From the NCBI RefSeq assembly GCF_046524175.1, contig NZ_JBEFZF010000002.1, forward strand, positions 744,001 through 808,000: a DNA stretch of 64,000 nt, read 5' to 3'. Below are positions 9,771-18,001 of this stretch, piece after piece. Every line of letters begins with the position of its first letter. Positions within the stretch are counted from its first letter, which is position 1. This DNA comes from Spongiivirga sp046524175. Its GTDB lineage: Bacteria; Bacteroidota; Bacteroidia; Flavobacteriales; Flavobacteriaceae. Both the position numbers and the translations under genes were made by a program. A model generated the notes under the pieces. That model was not told the origin of the DNA and did not search any database. It saw only the letters and a program-made list of their open reading frames with translations.

Positions 9771-10227
9771 AAATTATAGAGTTTTAAGGTTTGAATTAAT
9801 AGTTTAAAATCAATTTTAGTATCGTTAAAAATATGTAAAATTAAAGTTAAGATAAAAGGGATAATCGCATAAAAGTATAAAAAAATACCGAAAACGTTTT
9901 CGCCAGAACTACCTTATTTTACTGCTAACTTGTTAATTTTTGCTTCTTTTATCTTCATAATATTCTTTTTTTGTTGGTAATAATTACGACATTCTCAAAG
10001 AGGTCGTGAATAATATTTTTTTTCAAATGTTAAAAAACCATTTTGATTAATCAGAAAATTCCGAACTGAATTAGCCTCCAATGAGAAGTTTATTTCATTG
10101 AATCTATGGTCTTTGCCAAACAGTAGACTGATCAGGTTAGAAAGTTTTAAATAATTAATTATGGTCATACCACCCGGAGTACTATTATTGGAATAAATAG
10201 ATATTGATATGTTACTTCTTAATCCTT
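9771..10227. other. Leader and intergenic region of susC
   Basis: This region lies between the amylase stop and the susC start. It holds the operator at 9889-9902. No clear TAnnTTTG box was found for susC; TAAAATTG on the minus strand near 9811-9818 is a weak candidate. Part of the stretch is spanned by a doubtful 78-codon frame (9995-10231). No other gene is seen. Confidence 0.5.
9889..9902. promoter_or_regulatory. Predicted LacI-family operator upstream of susC
   Basis: CGAAAACGTTTTCG is a perfect 14-bp palindrome with a central CG, the hallmark of LacI-family operators. It lies about 120 bases upstream of the susC start codon. The half-site ACGTTTTCG recurs at 13750-13757 in front of the lacI-type gene itself. 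The regulator and operator match is inferred from this pairing and from the shared locus. Confidence 0.7.
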
Positions 10228-10231
10228 TCAT
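9995..10231 (-). CDS. Doubtful 78-codon frame after the amylase gene
   Basis: The frame starts with an ATG that shares the sequence ATGA with the amylase stop codon, an arrangement typical of translational coupling. The predicted 78 residues have no signal, no membrane segment and no motif I recognise. The stretch also serves as the 3' region of the amylase message. It may be a small coupled gene or simply chance; I lean to chance. Confidence 0.2.
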   Translation of the reverse strand: MKGLRSNISISIYSNNSTPGGMTIINYLKLSNLISLLFGKDHRFNEINFSLEANSVRNFLINQNGFLTFEKKYYSRPL

Positions 10232-13200
10232 TGCTTTAAGATTTTGTAATGGACCGTAGTTTTATCATTTGAGATAGAAACAAAATAAAGTCCGTTAGCA
10301 ACATTACTTAGGTCAATTAATAGTTGATTATTAACCGGTTGATATAGTTGGTTTATTATTTCTTTACCACTAGCATTATTAATTCGAACGTTGGATTCAA
10401 TATTATTATCCAGTCCCAAATCAATAAATAGTCTTCCGTCACTAACGGGGTTTGGGTAGATTAAAATGGTCTTGTTAAGGATAATGGTCTCTGCATATGA
10501 ACCTTGACAATCCTTATCAGTTTTAACGTGTAACAGGTTAGTACGTTTAATAAGGTCTAATGTTATCTCGTTGTTTGATGTTGTTATCACCTTATCATTT
10601 AAAGTAATAATATAGTTTTCACCTCCTTTTAAAGAAAGTGTCACTGCAGATGATTTAAAATCAATCTTAGCGCTCACTGTTAGCTCACTGGGCTCTGTAA
10701 TTGTGCTATTGAAACATTGTTGATAATCATCTTGCTCGTCAATCGTGATACAAATTGAATAATTGCCTGCTTCAAGGTTATCAAAACTGGTTGTCTCAGT
10801 AAATGTTTTCGTTTCCGATATGGGCCCAGATATTGTAACGGTGTAATTATAGTTCTCGTTAGCCCTTATTGATATACTTCCATCATTACTGGATCGACAA
10901 GTTTCGCTAAAAGTGTTAATGGTAAAGTTGGTGGTGGGTAATGAAAAAATTTCACAACCGTTTACGTCAACCGCAGCACCCTCTGCTGTATTTGGGCAAA
11001 CATCGTCACTATTAGGTACGCCATCGCCATCGTCGTCTAACGGAAACAGTAAGGAAGGTTGGTCCCCGTATATTCTGAATTCGCCGGGTTGAAGTGTAAT
11101 TGTTGCTTGTGTATTTGAAATAGTGGTTTTTTTGTTGAATTTTAAAAATTCATACCAGACACCAGTTTCCTGAAAGTTGGGGTTAATTTCTTGAGCGGTA
11201 ATACCAAAGTTGCCTATTACAGTAACATATTGGATTTCATTACCGGTAGCTGCAGAATTTGTTAAATGAATTGTTTTTAATCCGTTTGATTTACTTAGGT
11301 CTAAATCAAAATTGTTGGTTTCAAATATTGCTTCGTCGGTTTTTAGCTTTATCAAATCGCTCCATACATTATATATATTCTTACGATTTGGGTTGTTAGC
11401 ATATTCCCAACGAATTGGTTTATTACCGGTCCTTCCATTAAAATCTATGGAAACATCATAACCTAATTCACCGAACTGCCAAATCATCTTAGGTCCGGGT
11501 ACTGTAAAGAAGAATGCTCCTGCTGTTTTAATTCGGCTTAAGGCCGTATTTAACTCTGTTACTTGATATGAATCATTTCCATTGCCAAACTCAAGATTTT
11601 TAAACATTAGACGTTCTTCATCGTGGCTTTCCATATAGCTCACGGCCGAAGGTTGATCAAATCCTTTTTGTTGATAGGAAACCCCTGAAAAATTTGATTT
11701 TCCGTTTTCGTGATACCCTAATGTTGCCTCATTATAAGGGTTAGTCTGCTTGTTCCAAAGCATTATACCCTTACCTTCATCAATGCGGTAGTTCGCCCAT
11801 TGTTCCTCTTCAGGCAGTCCTCCTAAATGTTCGAAAATGACATAAAAATTAGGGTCGCTAGCCCATTGATTGTCTGCATATCCTTTTAAGACATCTATAC
11901 GGTCTTGCTGAAGACTGTTTGTACAATTCTGATCGGATGCTGTACAATTTTGTGTAAAACCTTTAGTCAGGTCCCAACGCATTCCATCGATATTGAATTC
12001 ATTGATCCAATAACTAACAGTTTGATTTACATATAGCTGAGTAGCCGAGCTTTGATGATTGAAATCATTAAAAACGTTAAATGAGTGCCTTGGTGTAGCA
12101 TTAAAAAAAGGATTATTGTCAGCTGCTTGACCACCAGTTCCGCCATCATCTGTATTCCACATTCTATAATATGGATGCTGCCCGCTGGCATGATTATAAA
12201 CCACATCAATTATAACAGCAATGCCTCTGGCATGGCATTCATCAATAAATTGCTTAAAAGCATTTTTATTTCCGTAATATTTATCAAGTGCCATGTGGAA
12301 TGCCACATTGTAACCCCAGCTTTCATTGCCGTCAAACTCATTTATTGGCATTAACTCAATAGCATTTATTCCTAGATTTTGTAAATAATCTAATCGGGTT
12401 CTTACTGCATCGAAACTGTGGAGTTCATCAAAATCTCTAATTAACAACTCATAGATAACAAGATCTTCTTTTTTGGGCTTTGTGAAATTGGTATGTTGCC
12501 AAACATATTCCGGCTCTCCCGTTCGCAAAACAGTAATTGCTTGTGTTTGTCCTGCAGGATAACTAGGTAGGTCAGGGTAGGTGGTATTACTAATGAAATC
12601 GTCATTACCAAACCCATCAAGAATTGTAGTAGAATACGGATCGGGGATGTTAATGTCAAATTCAACTAAATATTGGTATAAATGATCAAACTGTGGTGTA
12701 AGCCCTGTAAGTTCAATCCAAAACCGATTCGTTGCAGGGTCTTTTTTCATCAAATACGAATTAGTAGCAGACCAATTGTTAAAATCTCCTATTACATGTA
12801 CAAATTCTTTCTCCGGTGCGAAAAGAACCAGCGTGACCTTAGTGGCATCTGCTTCATCAAAATTAATTCCGTCAACTAACCCTGAGGGCAACGCTTCTTC
12901 AATAACAGTTGGTTTAATAACTGCTTTAAAGTTTTGTGTTTTAGTTTCAGATCCGCTAGTGGCAATTAATTCAAAATTGGTATTTACCGTTAAGTCTGTA
13001 GCAGTAAAAGAATAATTTGTTGCTGCCGTCGAAGTAGTATTTATTACAGTGTTATTTGCTTTAAGTTGGAAGGTAGCATTGACAGATGAATTTGCTTGAA
13101 TTAGAAGATCATCACCACTATTTAGTAAGGTAGTTTCTTGAGATGGTTGGGTAAGAGTAACCTGAAAGTTACCAACTTGTACAACATTGTCTTGTGTTTT

Positions 13201-13590
13201 TTTATCCCCAGTACCATCTTTTGCTTTGACTAGCATTCCAATCCTATCAATACCTGTTGCATTATAAAAAGACGTAGGCGTAAAAGAATACGAAAAAGTG
13301 CCATCGCCATTATCAATCATTTTTTGGGATTCATTGCTATTTGTCCATTCTCCATTAGTAGGAGAGTTAATAGCATTCGTAGCCGATGGACTATCAAAAT
13401 ACCATGCCCATAAATATACATCAGTCACTCCCCATTGAGAGGCATCAACATCCGATACGATAATTGTTATTTCCTGATTTTCATTGAATGGTGTTGGCGA
13501 AATGGAGAAGGTAGCGTCTTGTTGTTGAGCACTGCCAAAAAACGGTAGCACAAAAATAAAGGGTATTAATAGTTTTAAAATATTATCCAT
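10228..13590 (-). CDS. T9SS-exported GH13 alpha-amylase/pullulanase-type enzyme
   Basis: 1120 residues with signal peptide (ends near G-S-A-Q). Domains in order: N-terminal immunoglobulin-like/E-set modules (about 22-230), a CBM48-like module (about 245-340, VTLVLFAPEKEFVHVIGDFNNW), and a GH13 barrel (about 375-800). The catalytic residues are D540 in GMRWDLTKG, E587 in VIFEHLG and D657 in ESHDEERL. A thrombospondin type-3-like calcium loop (DDDGDGVPNSDD) follows. The last ~75 residues, from YPNPVSDGRLFIDL, are a type-A T9SS sorting domain, so the enzyme is exported to the cell surface or medium. It should make the first cuts in starch or glycogen-like polymer. It is transcribed leftward and divergently from the LacI gene. 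Confidence 0.93.
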   Translation of the reverse strand: MDNILKLLIPFIFVLPFFGSAQQQDATFSISPTPFNENQEITIIVSDVDASQWGVTDVYLWAWYFDSPSATNAINSPTNGEWTNSNESQKMIDNGDGTFSYSFTPTSFYNATGIDRIGMLVKAKDGTGDKKTQDNVVQVGNFQVTLTQPSQETTLLNSGDDLLIQANSSVNATFQLKANNTVINTTSTAATNYSFTATDLTVNTNFELIATSGSETKTQNFKAVIKPTVIEEALPSGLVDGINFDEADATKVTLVLFAPEKEFVHVIGDFNNWSATNSYLMKKDPATNRFWIELTGLTPQFDHLYQYLVEFDINIPDPYSTTILDGFGNDDFISNTTYPDLPSYPAGQTQAITVLRTGEPEYVWQHTNFTKPKKEDLVIYELLIRDFDELHSFDAVRTRLDYLQNLGINAIELMPINEFDGNESWGYNVAFHMALDKYYGNKNAFKQFIDECHARGIAVIIDVVYNHASGQHPYYRMWNTDDGGTGGQAADNNPFFNATPRHSFNVFNDFNHQSSATQLYVNQTVSYWINEFNIDGMRWDLTKGFTQNCTASDQNCTNSLQQDRIDVLKGYADNQWASDPNFYVIFEHLGGLPEEEQWANYRIDEGKGIMLWNKQTNPYNEATLGYHENGKSNFSGVSYQQKGFDQPSAVSYMESHDEERLMFKNLEFGNGNDSYQVTELNTALSRIKTAGAFFFTVPGPKMIWQFGELGYDVSIDFNGRTGNKPIRWEYANNPNRKNIYNVWSDLIKLKTDEAIFETNNFDLDLSKSNGLKTIHLTNSAATGNEIQYVTVIGNFGITAQEINPNFQETGVWYEFLKFNKKTTISNTQATITLQPGEFRIYGDQPSLLFPLDDDGDGVPNSDDVCPNTAEGAAVDVNGCEIFSLPTTNFTINTFSETCRSSNDGSISIRANENYNYTVTISGPISETKTFTETTSFDNLEAGNYSICITIDEQDDYQQCFNSTITEPSELTVSAKIDFKSSAVTLSLKGGENYIITLNDKVITTSNNEITLDLIKRTNLLHVKTDKDCQGSYAETIILNKTILIYPNPVSDGRLFIDLGLDNNIESNVRINNASGKEIINQLYQPVNNQLLIDLSNVANGLYFVSISNDKTTVHYKILKQ

Positions 13591-13618
13591 AAATACGCGA
13601 TTTAGGCCCTATGCTATT

Positions 13619-13653
13619 TTTGCGATCCTTATTTAAATTACTGACTACTTTTG
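13619..13653 (+). promoter_or_regulatory. Candidate promoter for the lacI-type gene
   Basis: TTTG at 13619-13622 and TACTTTTG at 13646-13653, separated by 23 bases, fit the Bacteroidota promoter pattern. It would give a leader of about 200 bases that contains the operator at 13751-13767, where a bound repressor could act as a roadblock. A promoter closer to the gene cannot be excluded. Confidence 0.4.
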
Positions 13654-13689
13654 TAAAGTAATAGCCAATTTTTAACATGCTGACCCTTA

Positions 13690-13697
13690 CAAATCTA
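13690..13697 (-). promoter_or_regulatory. Candidate -7 box for the exported amylase
   Basis: On the minus strand the bases read TAGATTTG, matching the Bacteroidota TAnnTTTG box, about 100 bases upstream of the amylase start. No convincing -33 TTG is found at the usual distance. The operator at 13751-13767 lies roughly 55-75 bases further upstream. Confidence 0.35.
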
Positions 13698-13750
13698 TGT
13701 AAATAAAGTGTTAATTTACGCTGAGCTTAGTGTTTGCAAATACTTACAAC

Positions 13751-13767
13751 GTTTTCGTGTTGAAAAC
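13751..13767. promoter_or_regulatory. Predicted LacI-family operator in the divergent region
   Basis: GTTTTC and GAAAAC form an inverted repeat with a 5-base gap (GTGTT). The left side, ACGTTTTCG, is identical to half of the perfect palindrome in front of susC (9889-9902). It sits between the divergent amylase and lacI-type genes, so it could control both arms of the locus and autoregulate the regulator. Confidence 0.55.
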
Positions 13768-13858
13768 TTTTTTGATTTTACAGTTGATATTTACATAAAA
13801 CCCAATAAATATGCCTTTCGAAATTTTAGATTCGCATTTTTGAACAATTCGCAATAAT

Positions 13859-14899
13859 ATGAGACGGAAAATGACACTTAAGCAAATTGCTCGCGAGCTA
13901 GACGTTTCTATATCAACGGTATCAAAGGCCCTTCATGATAGCAAAGAAATTAGTCAGGAAAATCGAGATAAGATTCAGGCCTTTGCTAAGTTGTATAATT
14001 ATCGGCCTAATAATATCGCGCTAAGTCTTAAGAACCAAAAAACGAAAAAAATTGGAGTCATTATTCCGGAAATAGTACATCATTATTTTGCGAAAGTTAT
14101 TAGTGGAATTGAAAAAGTTGCAAATAAACGTGGTTATAATGTCATCATTGCAGTATCGAACGAAGCGTTTGATAAAGAGGTAATAAATGTTGATACTTTA
14201 ATTACAGCGAATACTGATGGTTTCATAATGTCAATTTCAAAAGAAACGATGTTACGGCAGGACTATCATCACTTACAAGAATCAATTAACCAGGGAATTC
14301 CAATAGTGATGTTCGATCGTGTTGTTAACGAAGTAGCGTGTGACAAAGTAATCATAAATGATGTGGAAGCCTCTCGACAAGCGGTATTGCATTTAATTCA
14401 TTCAGGATGCAAGAATATTGTTCTTATTACTACGAAAGACTACATTAATATAGGGCGACTTAGAACCGAAGGATATATTCAGGCATTAAATGAAAGCAAT
14501 ATTGAAGTTAGACCCGAGTTGATCTTAAAGTTAGAAGAAGCCGGAGATAATATTGAGGAACAGCAACGCTTCGAAAATAAGTTGAACGATATTTTTAATA
14601 GCAATTCAGAGATTGATGGTGTTTTTGCAGTGAATGAAATTTATGCTGTAACTGCTTTGAATTTAGCTAGAAATCGAGGTTTATCAGTACCAGAGGACTT
14701 GTCAGTTGTAAGTTTTTCTAATGGCGTCTTATCAAGACATGCTAGACCTAGCTTAACAACTATAAATCAGCACGGAAAACAAATGGGAGAGGTAGCTGCC
14801 GAAATACTTATTGACAAACTTGAAGGGGTTACGAATGAAGCAGATTTTGAAACACGTGTCATTACCACAGAATTATTAAAAAGAGAAACAACTAAATAA
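13859..14899 (+). CDS. LacI-family transcriptional regulator of the maltodextrin locus
   Basis: 346 residues. The N-terminal LacI helix-turn-helix is clear (LKQIARELDVSISTVSKAL, about residues 7-25), followed by the hinge helix region (YRPNNIALSLKNQKTKKIGVI, about 45-65) and a periplasmic-binding-protein-like sensor domain to the end. The regulator should bind a sugar effector and control the locus. It heads a rightward run with pgmB, GH65 and two GH13 genes. Bacteroides uses the membrane regulator SusR for starch; a LacI-type regulator is the usual flavobacterial arrangement. The two CGTTTTCG-containing sites nearby are likely targets. Another in-frame ATG four codons downstream is possible. 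Confidence 0.93.
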   Translation: MRRKMTLKQIARELDVSISTVSKALHDSKEISQENRDKIQAFAKLYNYRPNNIALSLKNQKTKKIGVIIPEIVHHYFAKVISGIEKVANKRGYNVIIAVSNEAFDKEVINVDTLITANTDGFIMSISKETMLRQDYHHLQESINQGIPIVMFDRVVNEVACDKVIINDVEASRQAVLHLIHSGCKNIVLITTKDYINIGRLRTEGYIQALNESNIEVRPELILKLEEAGDNIEEQQRFENKLNDIFNSNSEIDGVFAVNEIYAVTALNLARNRGLSVPEDLSVVSFSNGVLSRHARPSLTTINQHGKQMGEVAAEILIDKLEGVTNEADFETRVITTELLKRETTK

Positions 14900-14950
14900 T
14901 TATAAGGTTGTTTAAGTAAATTAATTGATGATAAAGATGATCATAATATA

Positions 14951-15607
14951 ATGAATAAAAAAGGATTCATATTCGATTTAGATGGTGTAATTGTTGATAC
15001 TGCTAAGTATCATTATTTAGCTTGGAAAAACTTGGCTAATAATCTGGGTTTCGAATTTACTGAAGAGCAAAATGAATTGTTTAAAGGTGTTAGCCGAATT
15101 GCTAGCCTTAAACTTCTCCTAGAAATTGGAGGTAAAACCATTTCTCAAGAAGAATTCGATCAACTATTAATTAGTAAAAATGACGAGTATCTAGAGTATA
15201 TTGAGCAGATGGATGAATCAGAAATTTTGCCTGACGTCCCTAGAGTACTACAGTATTTAAAACAACAAGGAATGCCCATTGCTTTAGGTTCTGCAAGTAA
15301 GAATGCAACTCCGATATTAGAAAAGGTCAAGCTAATTTCTTATTTCGACACTATTGTTGACGGTAACGGAGTTACTAAAGCAAAGCCAGATCCTGAGGTA
15401 TTTTTACTAGGGGCATCGCAACTTGATATGGCTGCTGATCAATGTGTGGTTTTTGAAGATTCCATAGCAGGAATTCAAGCTGCTAATAAGGCGAATATGA
15501 TAAGTATAGGTATTGGCGATCCCGAGGTGCTTCACGAAGCGGATTATGTTTTTGCCAATTTCACTGATATTTCAATACAATTTTTAAATAACATCATTGC
15601 TGGATAG
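14951..15607 (+). CDS. pgmB: Beta-phosphoglucomutase (HAD family)
   Basis: 218 residues, the usual length for the family. The HAD motif I FDLDGVIVD has the nucleophile D9 and acid/base D11. Further motifs are GSASKN (motif II), KAKPDPEVFL (motif III, catalytic lysine) and VFEDSIAGIQAA (motif IV, Mg-binding acid residues). It is cytoplasmic and converts beta-glucose-1-phosphate to glucose-6-phosphate. The gene is directly followed by the GH65 phosphorylase that supplies the substrate, a pairing that strongly supports the assignment. Confidence 0.95.
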   Translation: MNKKGFIFDLDGVIVDTAKYHYLAWKNLANNLGFEFTEEQNELFKGVSRIASLKLLLEIGGKTISQEEFDQLLISKNDEYLEYIEQMDESEILPDVPRVLQYLKQQGMPIALGSASKNATPILEKVKLISYFDTIVDGNGVTKAKPDPEVFLLGASQLDMAADQCVVFEDSIAGIQAANKANMISIGIGDPEVLHEADYVFANFTDISIQFLNNIIAG

Positions 15608-15630
15608 CAAATCAACTAAAAAAGTAATTA

Positions 15631-17940
15631 ATGAATCAAGATTATATAAAAGCCGACCCTTGGTCAATTATTGAAGAGGGATTTGACGCTGATCAGGTGA
15701 AATCATCAGAGAGCCTTTTTAGCATTGGTAATGGCGCAATGGGACAACGTGCTAATTTTGAAGAGCAGTATTCAGGTCCTACCTTTCAAGGTAGCTACAT
15801 TGCTGGTGTTTATTATCCGGATAAAACTCGAGTGGGGTGGTGGAAAAATGGATACCCTGAATATTTTGCAAAAGTGCTAAACGCGCCAAATTGGATCGGT
15901 ATCAATGTCTTAGTAAATGGTGAAGCGGTAGACCTGAATAAATGTAAAAGCATTACCGAGTTTAGACGCGAGTTAAATATGAAAGAGGGTTGGTACCGAC
16001 GTTCTTTTGTAGCCATATTGAGTAATAGTATCAAAATTCAGGTAGTATCTACACGTTTTCTGTCATTACATATTGATGAATTAGGAGTTATCAAGTACGA
16101 TGTTACTCCTTTGGATCAAAACGTAACAGTGGGGTTTGATCCTTATTTAGATTCTGGGATCACTAATGAAGATACCAATTGGGAAGATAAATTTTGGGAA
16201 ACTATCGATGTAAAAAGCGATGGGAATCAGTCGTTTATAACCACACGTACATTAAAAACTAATTTTTATGTATGTACGTATATGCATACCTCCCTATTCT
16301 TAGATGATGAGAAATTGTCGGTAGCACCTGTTGGGGAAAGAAGCGCTACAATCGCATCTCAAGGGTATGAAGCCCAGGTAAATCAAAATCAAACAATCTC
16401 CTTGTTGAAATATGGTGGTTACACAGTTTCTACCAATCATGATAAATATGAACTAATTACAGCTGCGCGAAATACAATCAAGGAAGCCGTTAGTTTAGGT
16501 TATCAGGTACTATTGCAAAAGCAAAAAGAGGCTTGGGCGCATATTTGGGAAATGGCCGATATCACTATCGATGGTGATGTGAAAGCGCAGCAGGGAATAC
16601 GTTTCAACATTTTTCAACTAAACCAAACTTATTTAGGGACCGATGCTAGATTAAATATTGGCCCAAAAGGTTTTACAGGAGAAAAATATGGTGGTAGTAC
16701 CTACTGGGATACCGAGGCTTATTGTATTCCTTTCTATATGTCAACCAAAGATCAACAGGTGGCAAGAACCTTACTTGAATACCGGTATAATCATCTTGAA
16801 AAAGCCATAGAAAATGCAGAAAAATTAGGGTTCAAAAATGGGGCTGCACTATACCCTATGGTTACCATGAATGGTGAAGAATGTCATAATGAATGGGAAA
16901 TAACTTTTGAAGAAATCCATAGAAATGGTGCAATTGCATTTGCCATTTTTAACTACCATCGTTATACTGGAGATTATAGTTATGTTCCAGAAAAGGGACT
17001 AGAAGTCCTCATTGGGATTGCACGTTTTTGGCATCAGCGAGCAAACTTTTCTACTTCCAAAAACCAGTATGTTATTCTAGGGGTGACAGGGCCAAATGAG
17101 TATGAAAACAATGTTAATAATAACTGGTACACAAATTACTTAGCAAAGTGGTGTATTGATTATGCGGTAGAAAATTTAAAAATTATAGAAGCTGATTATC
17201 ATGATGATTTTGAACGCATCATGAGTAAGACTGATCTAGATTGGTCAGAGGTTGAGCTCTGGCAAGAGGTGGCTAATAATATGTACTTTCCATATTCCAA
17301 AGAACACGATGTCTATTTGCAACAAGACGGTTTTTTGGACAAGGAGTTAATAACCGTAGTCGATCTTGACAAATCGCAACGCCCTATCAATCAAAAATGG
17401 TCTTGGGATCGAATTTTAAGATCTCCTTATATAAAACAGGCTGATACGTTACAAGGGTTCTACTTCTTTGAAGATCATTTCACAAAAGAAGAGCTAAAGC
17501 GCCATTTTGATTTTTATGAGCCGTTTACGGTGCATGAGTCGTCATTATCACCTTGTGTGCATTCCATTCAAGCAGCGGTTTTGGGTAAAATGGATCAGGC
17601 ATATGCTTTTTACCTACGTACCTCACGCCTCGATCTCGATGACTATAATAAAGAGGTAGAAGAGGGGCTCCATATAACCAGTATGGCGGGTACTTGGATG
17701 AGCATTGTAGAAGGTTTTGGAGGAATGAGAATAAAAAATGATATGTTATCCTTTGAACCTCGCATTCCTGAAGAATGGGAGGGGTATTCGTTTAAAATCA
17801 ACTTTAGAAATAAAATTATAAAGGTGAGCGTTACTCAAAACGATATTAATTTTGAATTAGAAGGGGATCAAGTTTTAACCATTCTACTTAATGGTGAAAA
17901 GCATACGATTTCACCACAAACACTGTTAAGTCAAGACTAA
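15631..17940 (+). CDS. GH65 family disaccharide phosphorylase, probably maltose phosphorylase
   Basis: 769 residues with the GH65 layout: N-terminal beta-sandwich (about 1-270), linker, (alpha/alpha)6 barrel (about 320-690) and small C-terminal sheet. The general acid is the first Glu in TGPNEYENN (E490), and the phosphate-binding region includes HESSLSPCVHS. No signal peptide, so it is cytoplasmic. It should phosphorolyse maltose to glucose and beta-glucose-1-phosphate. Kojibiose and trehalose phosphorylases are in the same family; maltose is inferred from the amylases, susCD and pgmB around it. It starts 23 bases after pgmB. Confidence 0.9.
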   Translation: MNQDYIKADPWSIIEEGFDADQVKSSESLFSIGNGAMGQRANFEEQYSGPTFQGSYIAGVYYPDKTRVGWWKNGYPEYFAKVLNAPNWIGINVLVNGEAVDLNKCKSITEFRRELNMKEGWYRRSFVAILSNSIKIQVVSTRFLSLHIDELGVIKYDVTPLDQNVTVGFDPYLDSGITNEDTNWEDKFWETIDVKSDGNQSFITTRTLKTNFYVCTYMHTSLFLDDEKLSVAPVGERSATIASQGYEAQVNQNQTISLLKYGGYTVSTNHDKYELITAARNTIKEAVSLGYQVLLQKQKEAWAHIWEMADITIDGDVKAQQGIRFNIFQLNQTYLGTDARLNIGPKGFTGEKYGGSTYWDTEAYCIPFYMSTKDQQVARTLLEYRYNHLEKAIENAEKLGFKNGAALYPMVTMNGEECHNEWEITFEEIHRNGAIAFAIFNYHRYTGDYSYVPEKGLEVLIGIARFWHQRANFSTSKNQYVILGVTGPNEYENNVNNNWYTNYLAKWCIDYAVENLKIIEADYHDDFERIMSKTDLDWSEVELWQEVANNMYFPYSKEHDVYLQQDGFLDKELITVVDLDKSQRPINQKWSWDRILRSPYIKQADTLQGFYFFEDHFTKEELKRHFDFYEPFTVHESSLSPCVHSIQAAVLGKMDQAYAFYLRTSRLDLDDYNKEVEEGLHITSMAGTWMSIVEGFGGMRIKNDMLSFEPRIPEEWEGYSFKINFRNKIIKVSVTQNDINFELEGDQVLTILLNGEKHTISPQTLLSQD

Positions 17941-17947
17941 ATGCTTA

Positions 17948-17977
17948 AAACCCTATCTATAACCGTGGATAGGGTTT
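17948..17977 (+). terminator. Hairpin after the GH65 gene
   Basis: AAACCCTATC at 17948-17957 pairs perfectly with GATAGGGTTT at 17968-17977 around a 10-base loop, followed by a T-rich stretch. It sits between the GH65 gene and the next gene in the same direction (18002). It probably terminates part of the transcripts or protects the 3' end of the pgmB-GH65 message. Confidence 0.65.
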
Positions 17978-18001
17978 ATTTATTCATCCAACCCATAACC
18001 A

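Noticed and set aside
9995..10231. A 78-codon frame coupled by ATGA to the amylase stop
   Set aside because: No domain, signal or recognisable family, and ATGA overlaps also arise by chance. It is kept in the feature list only at low confidence and not as a finding.
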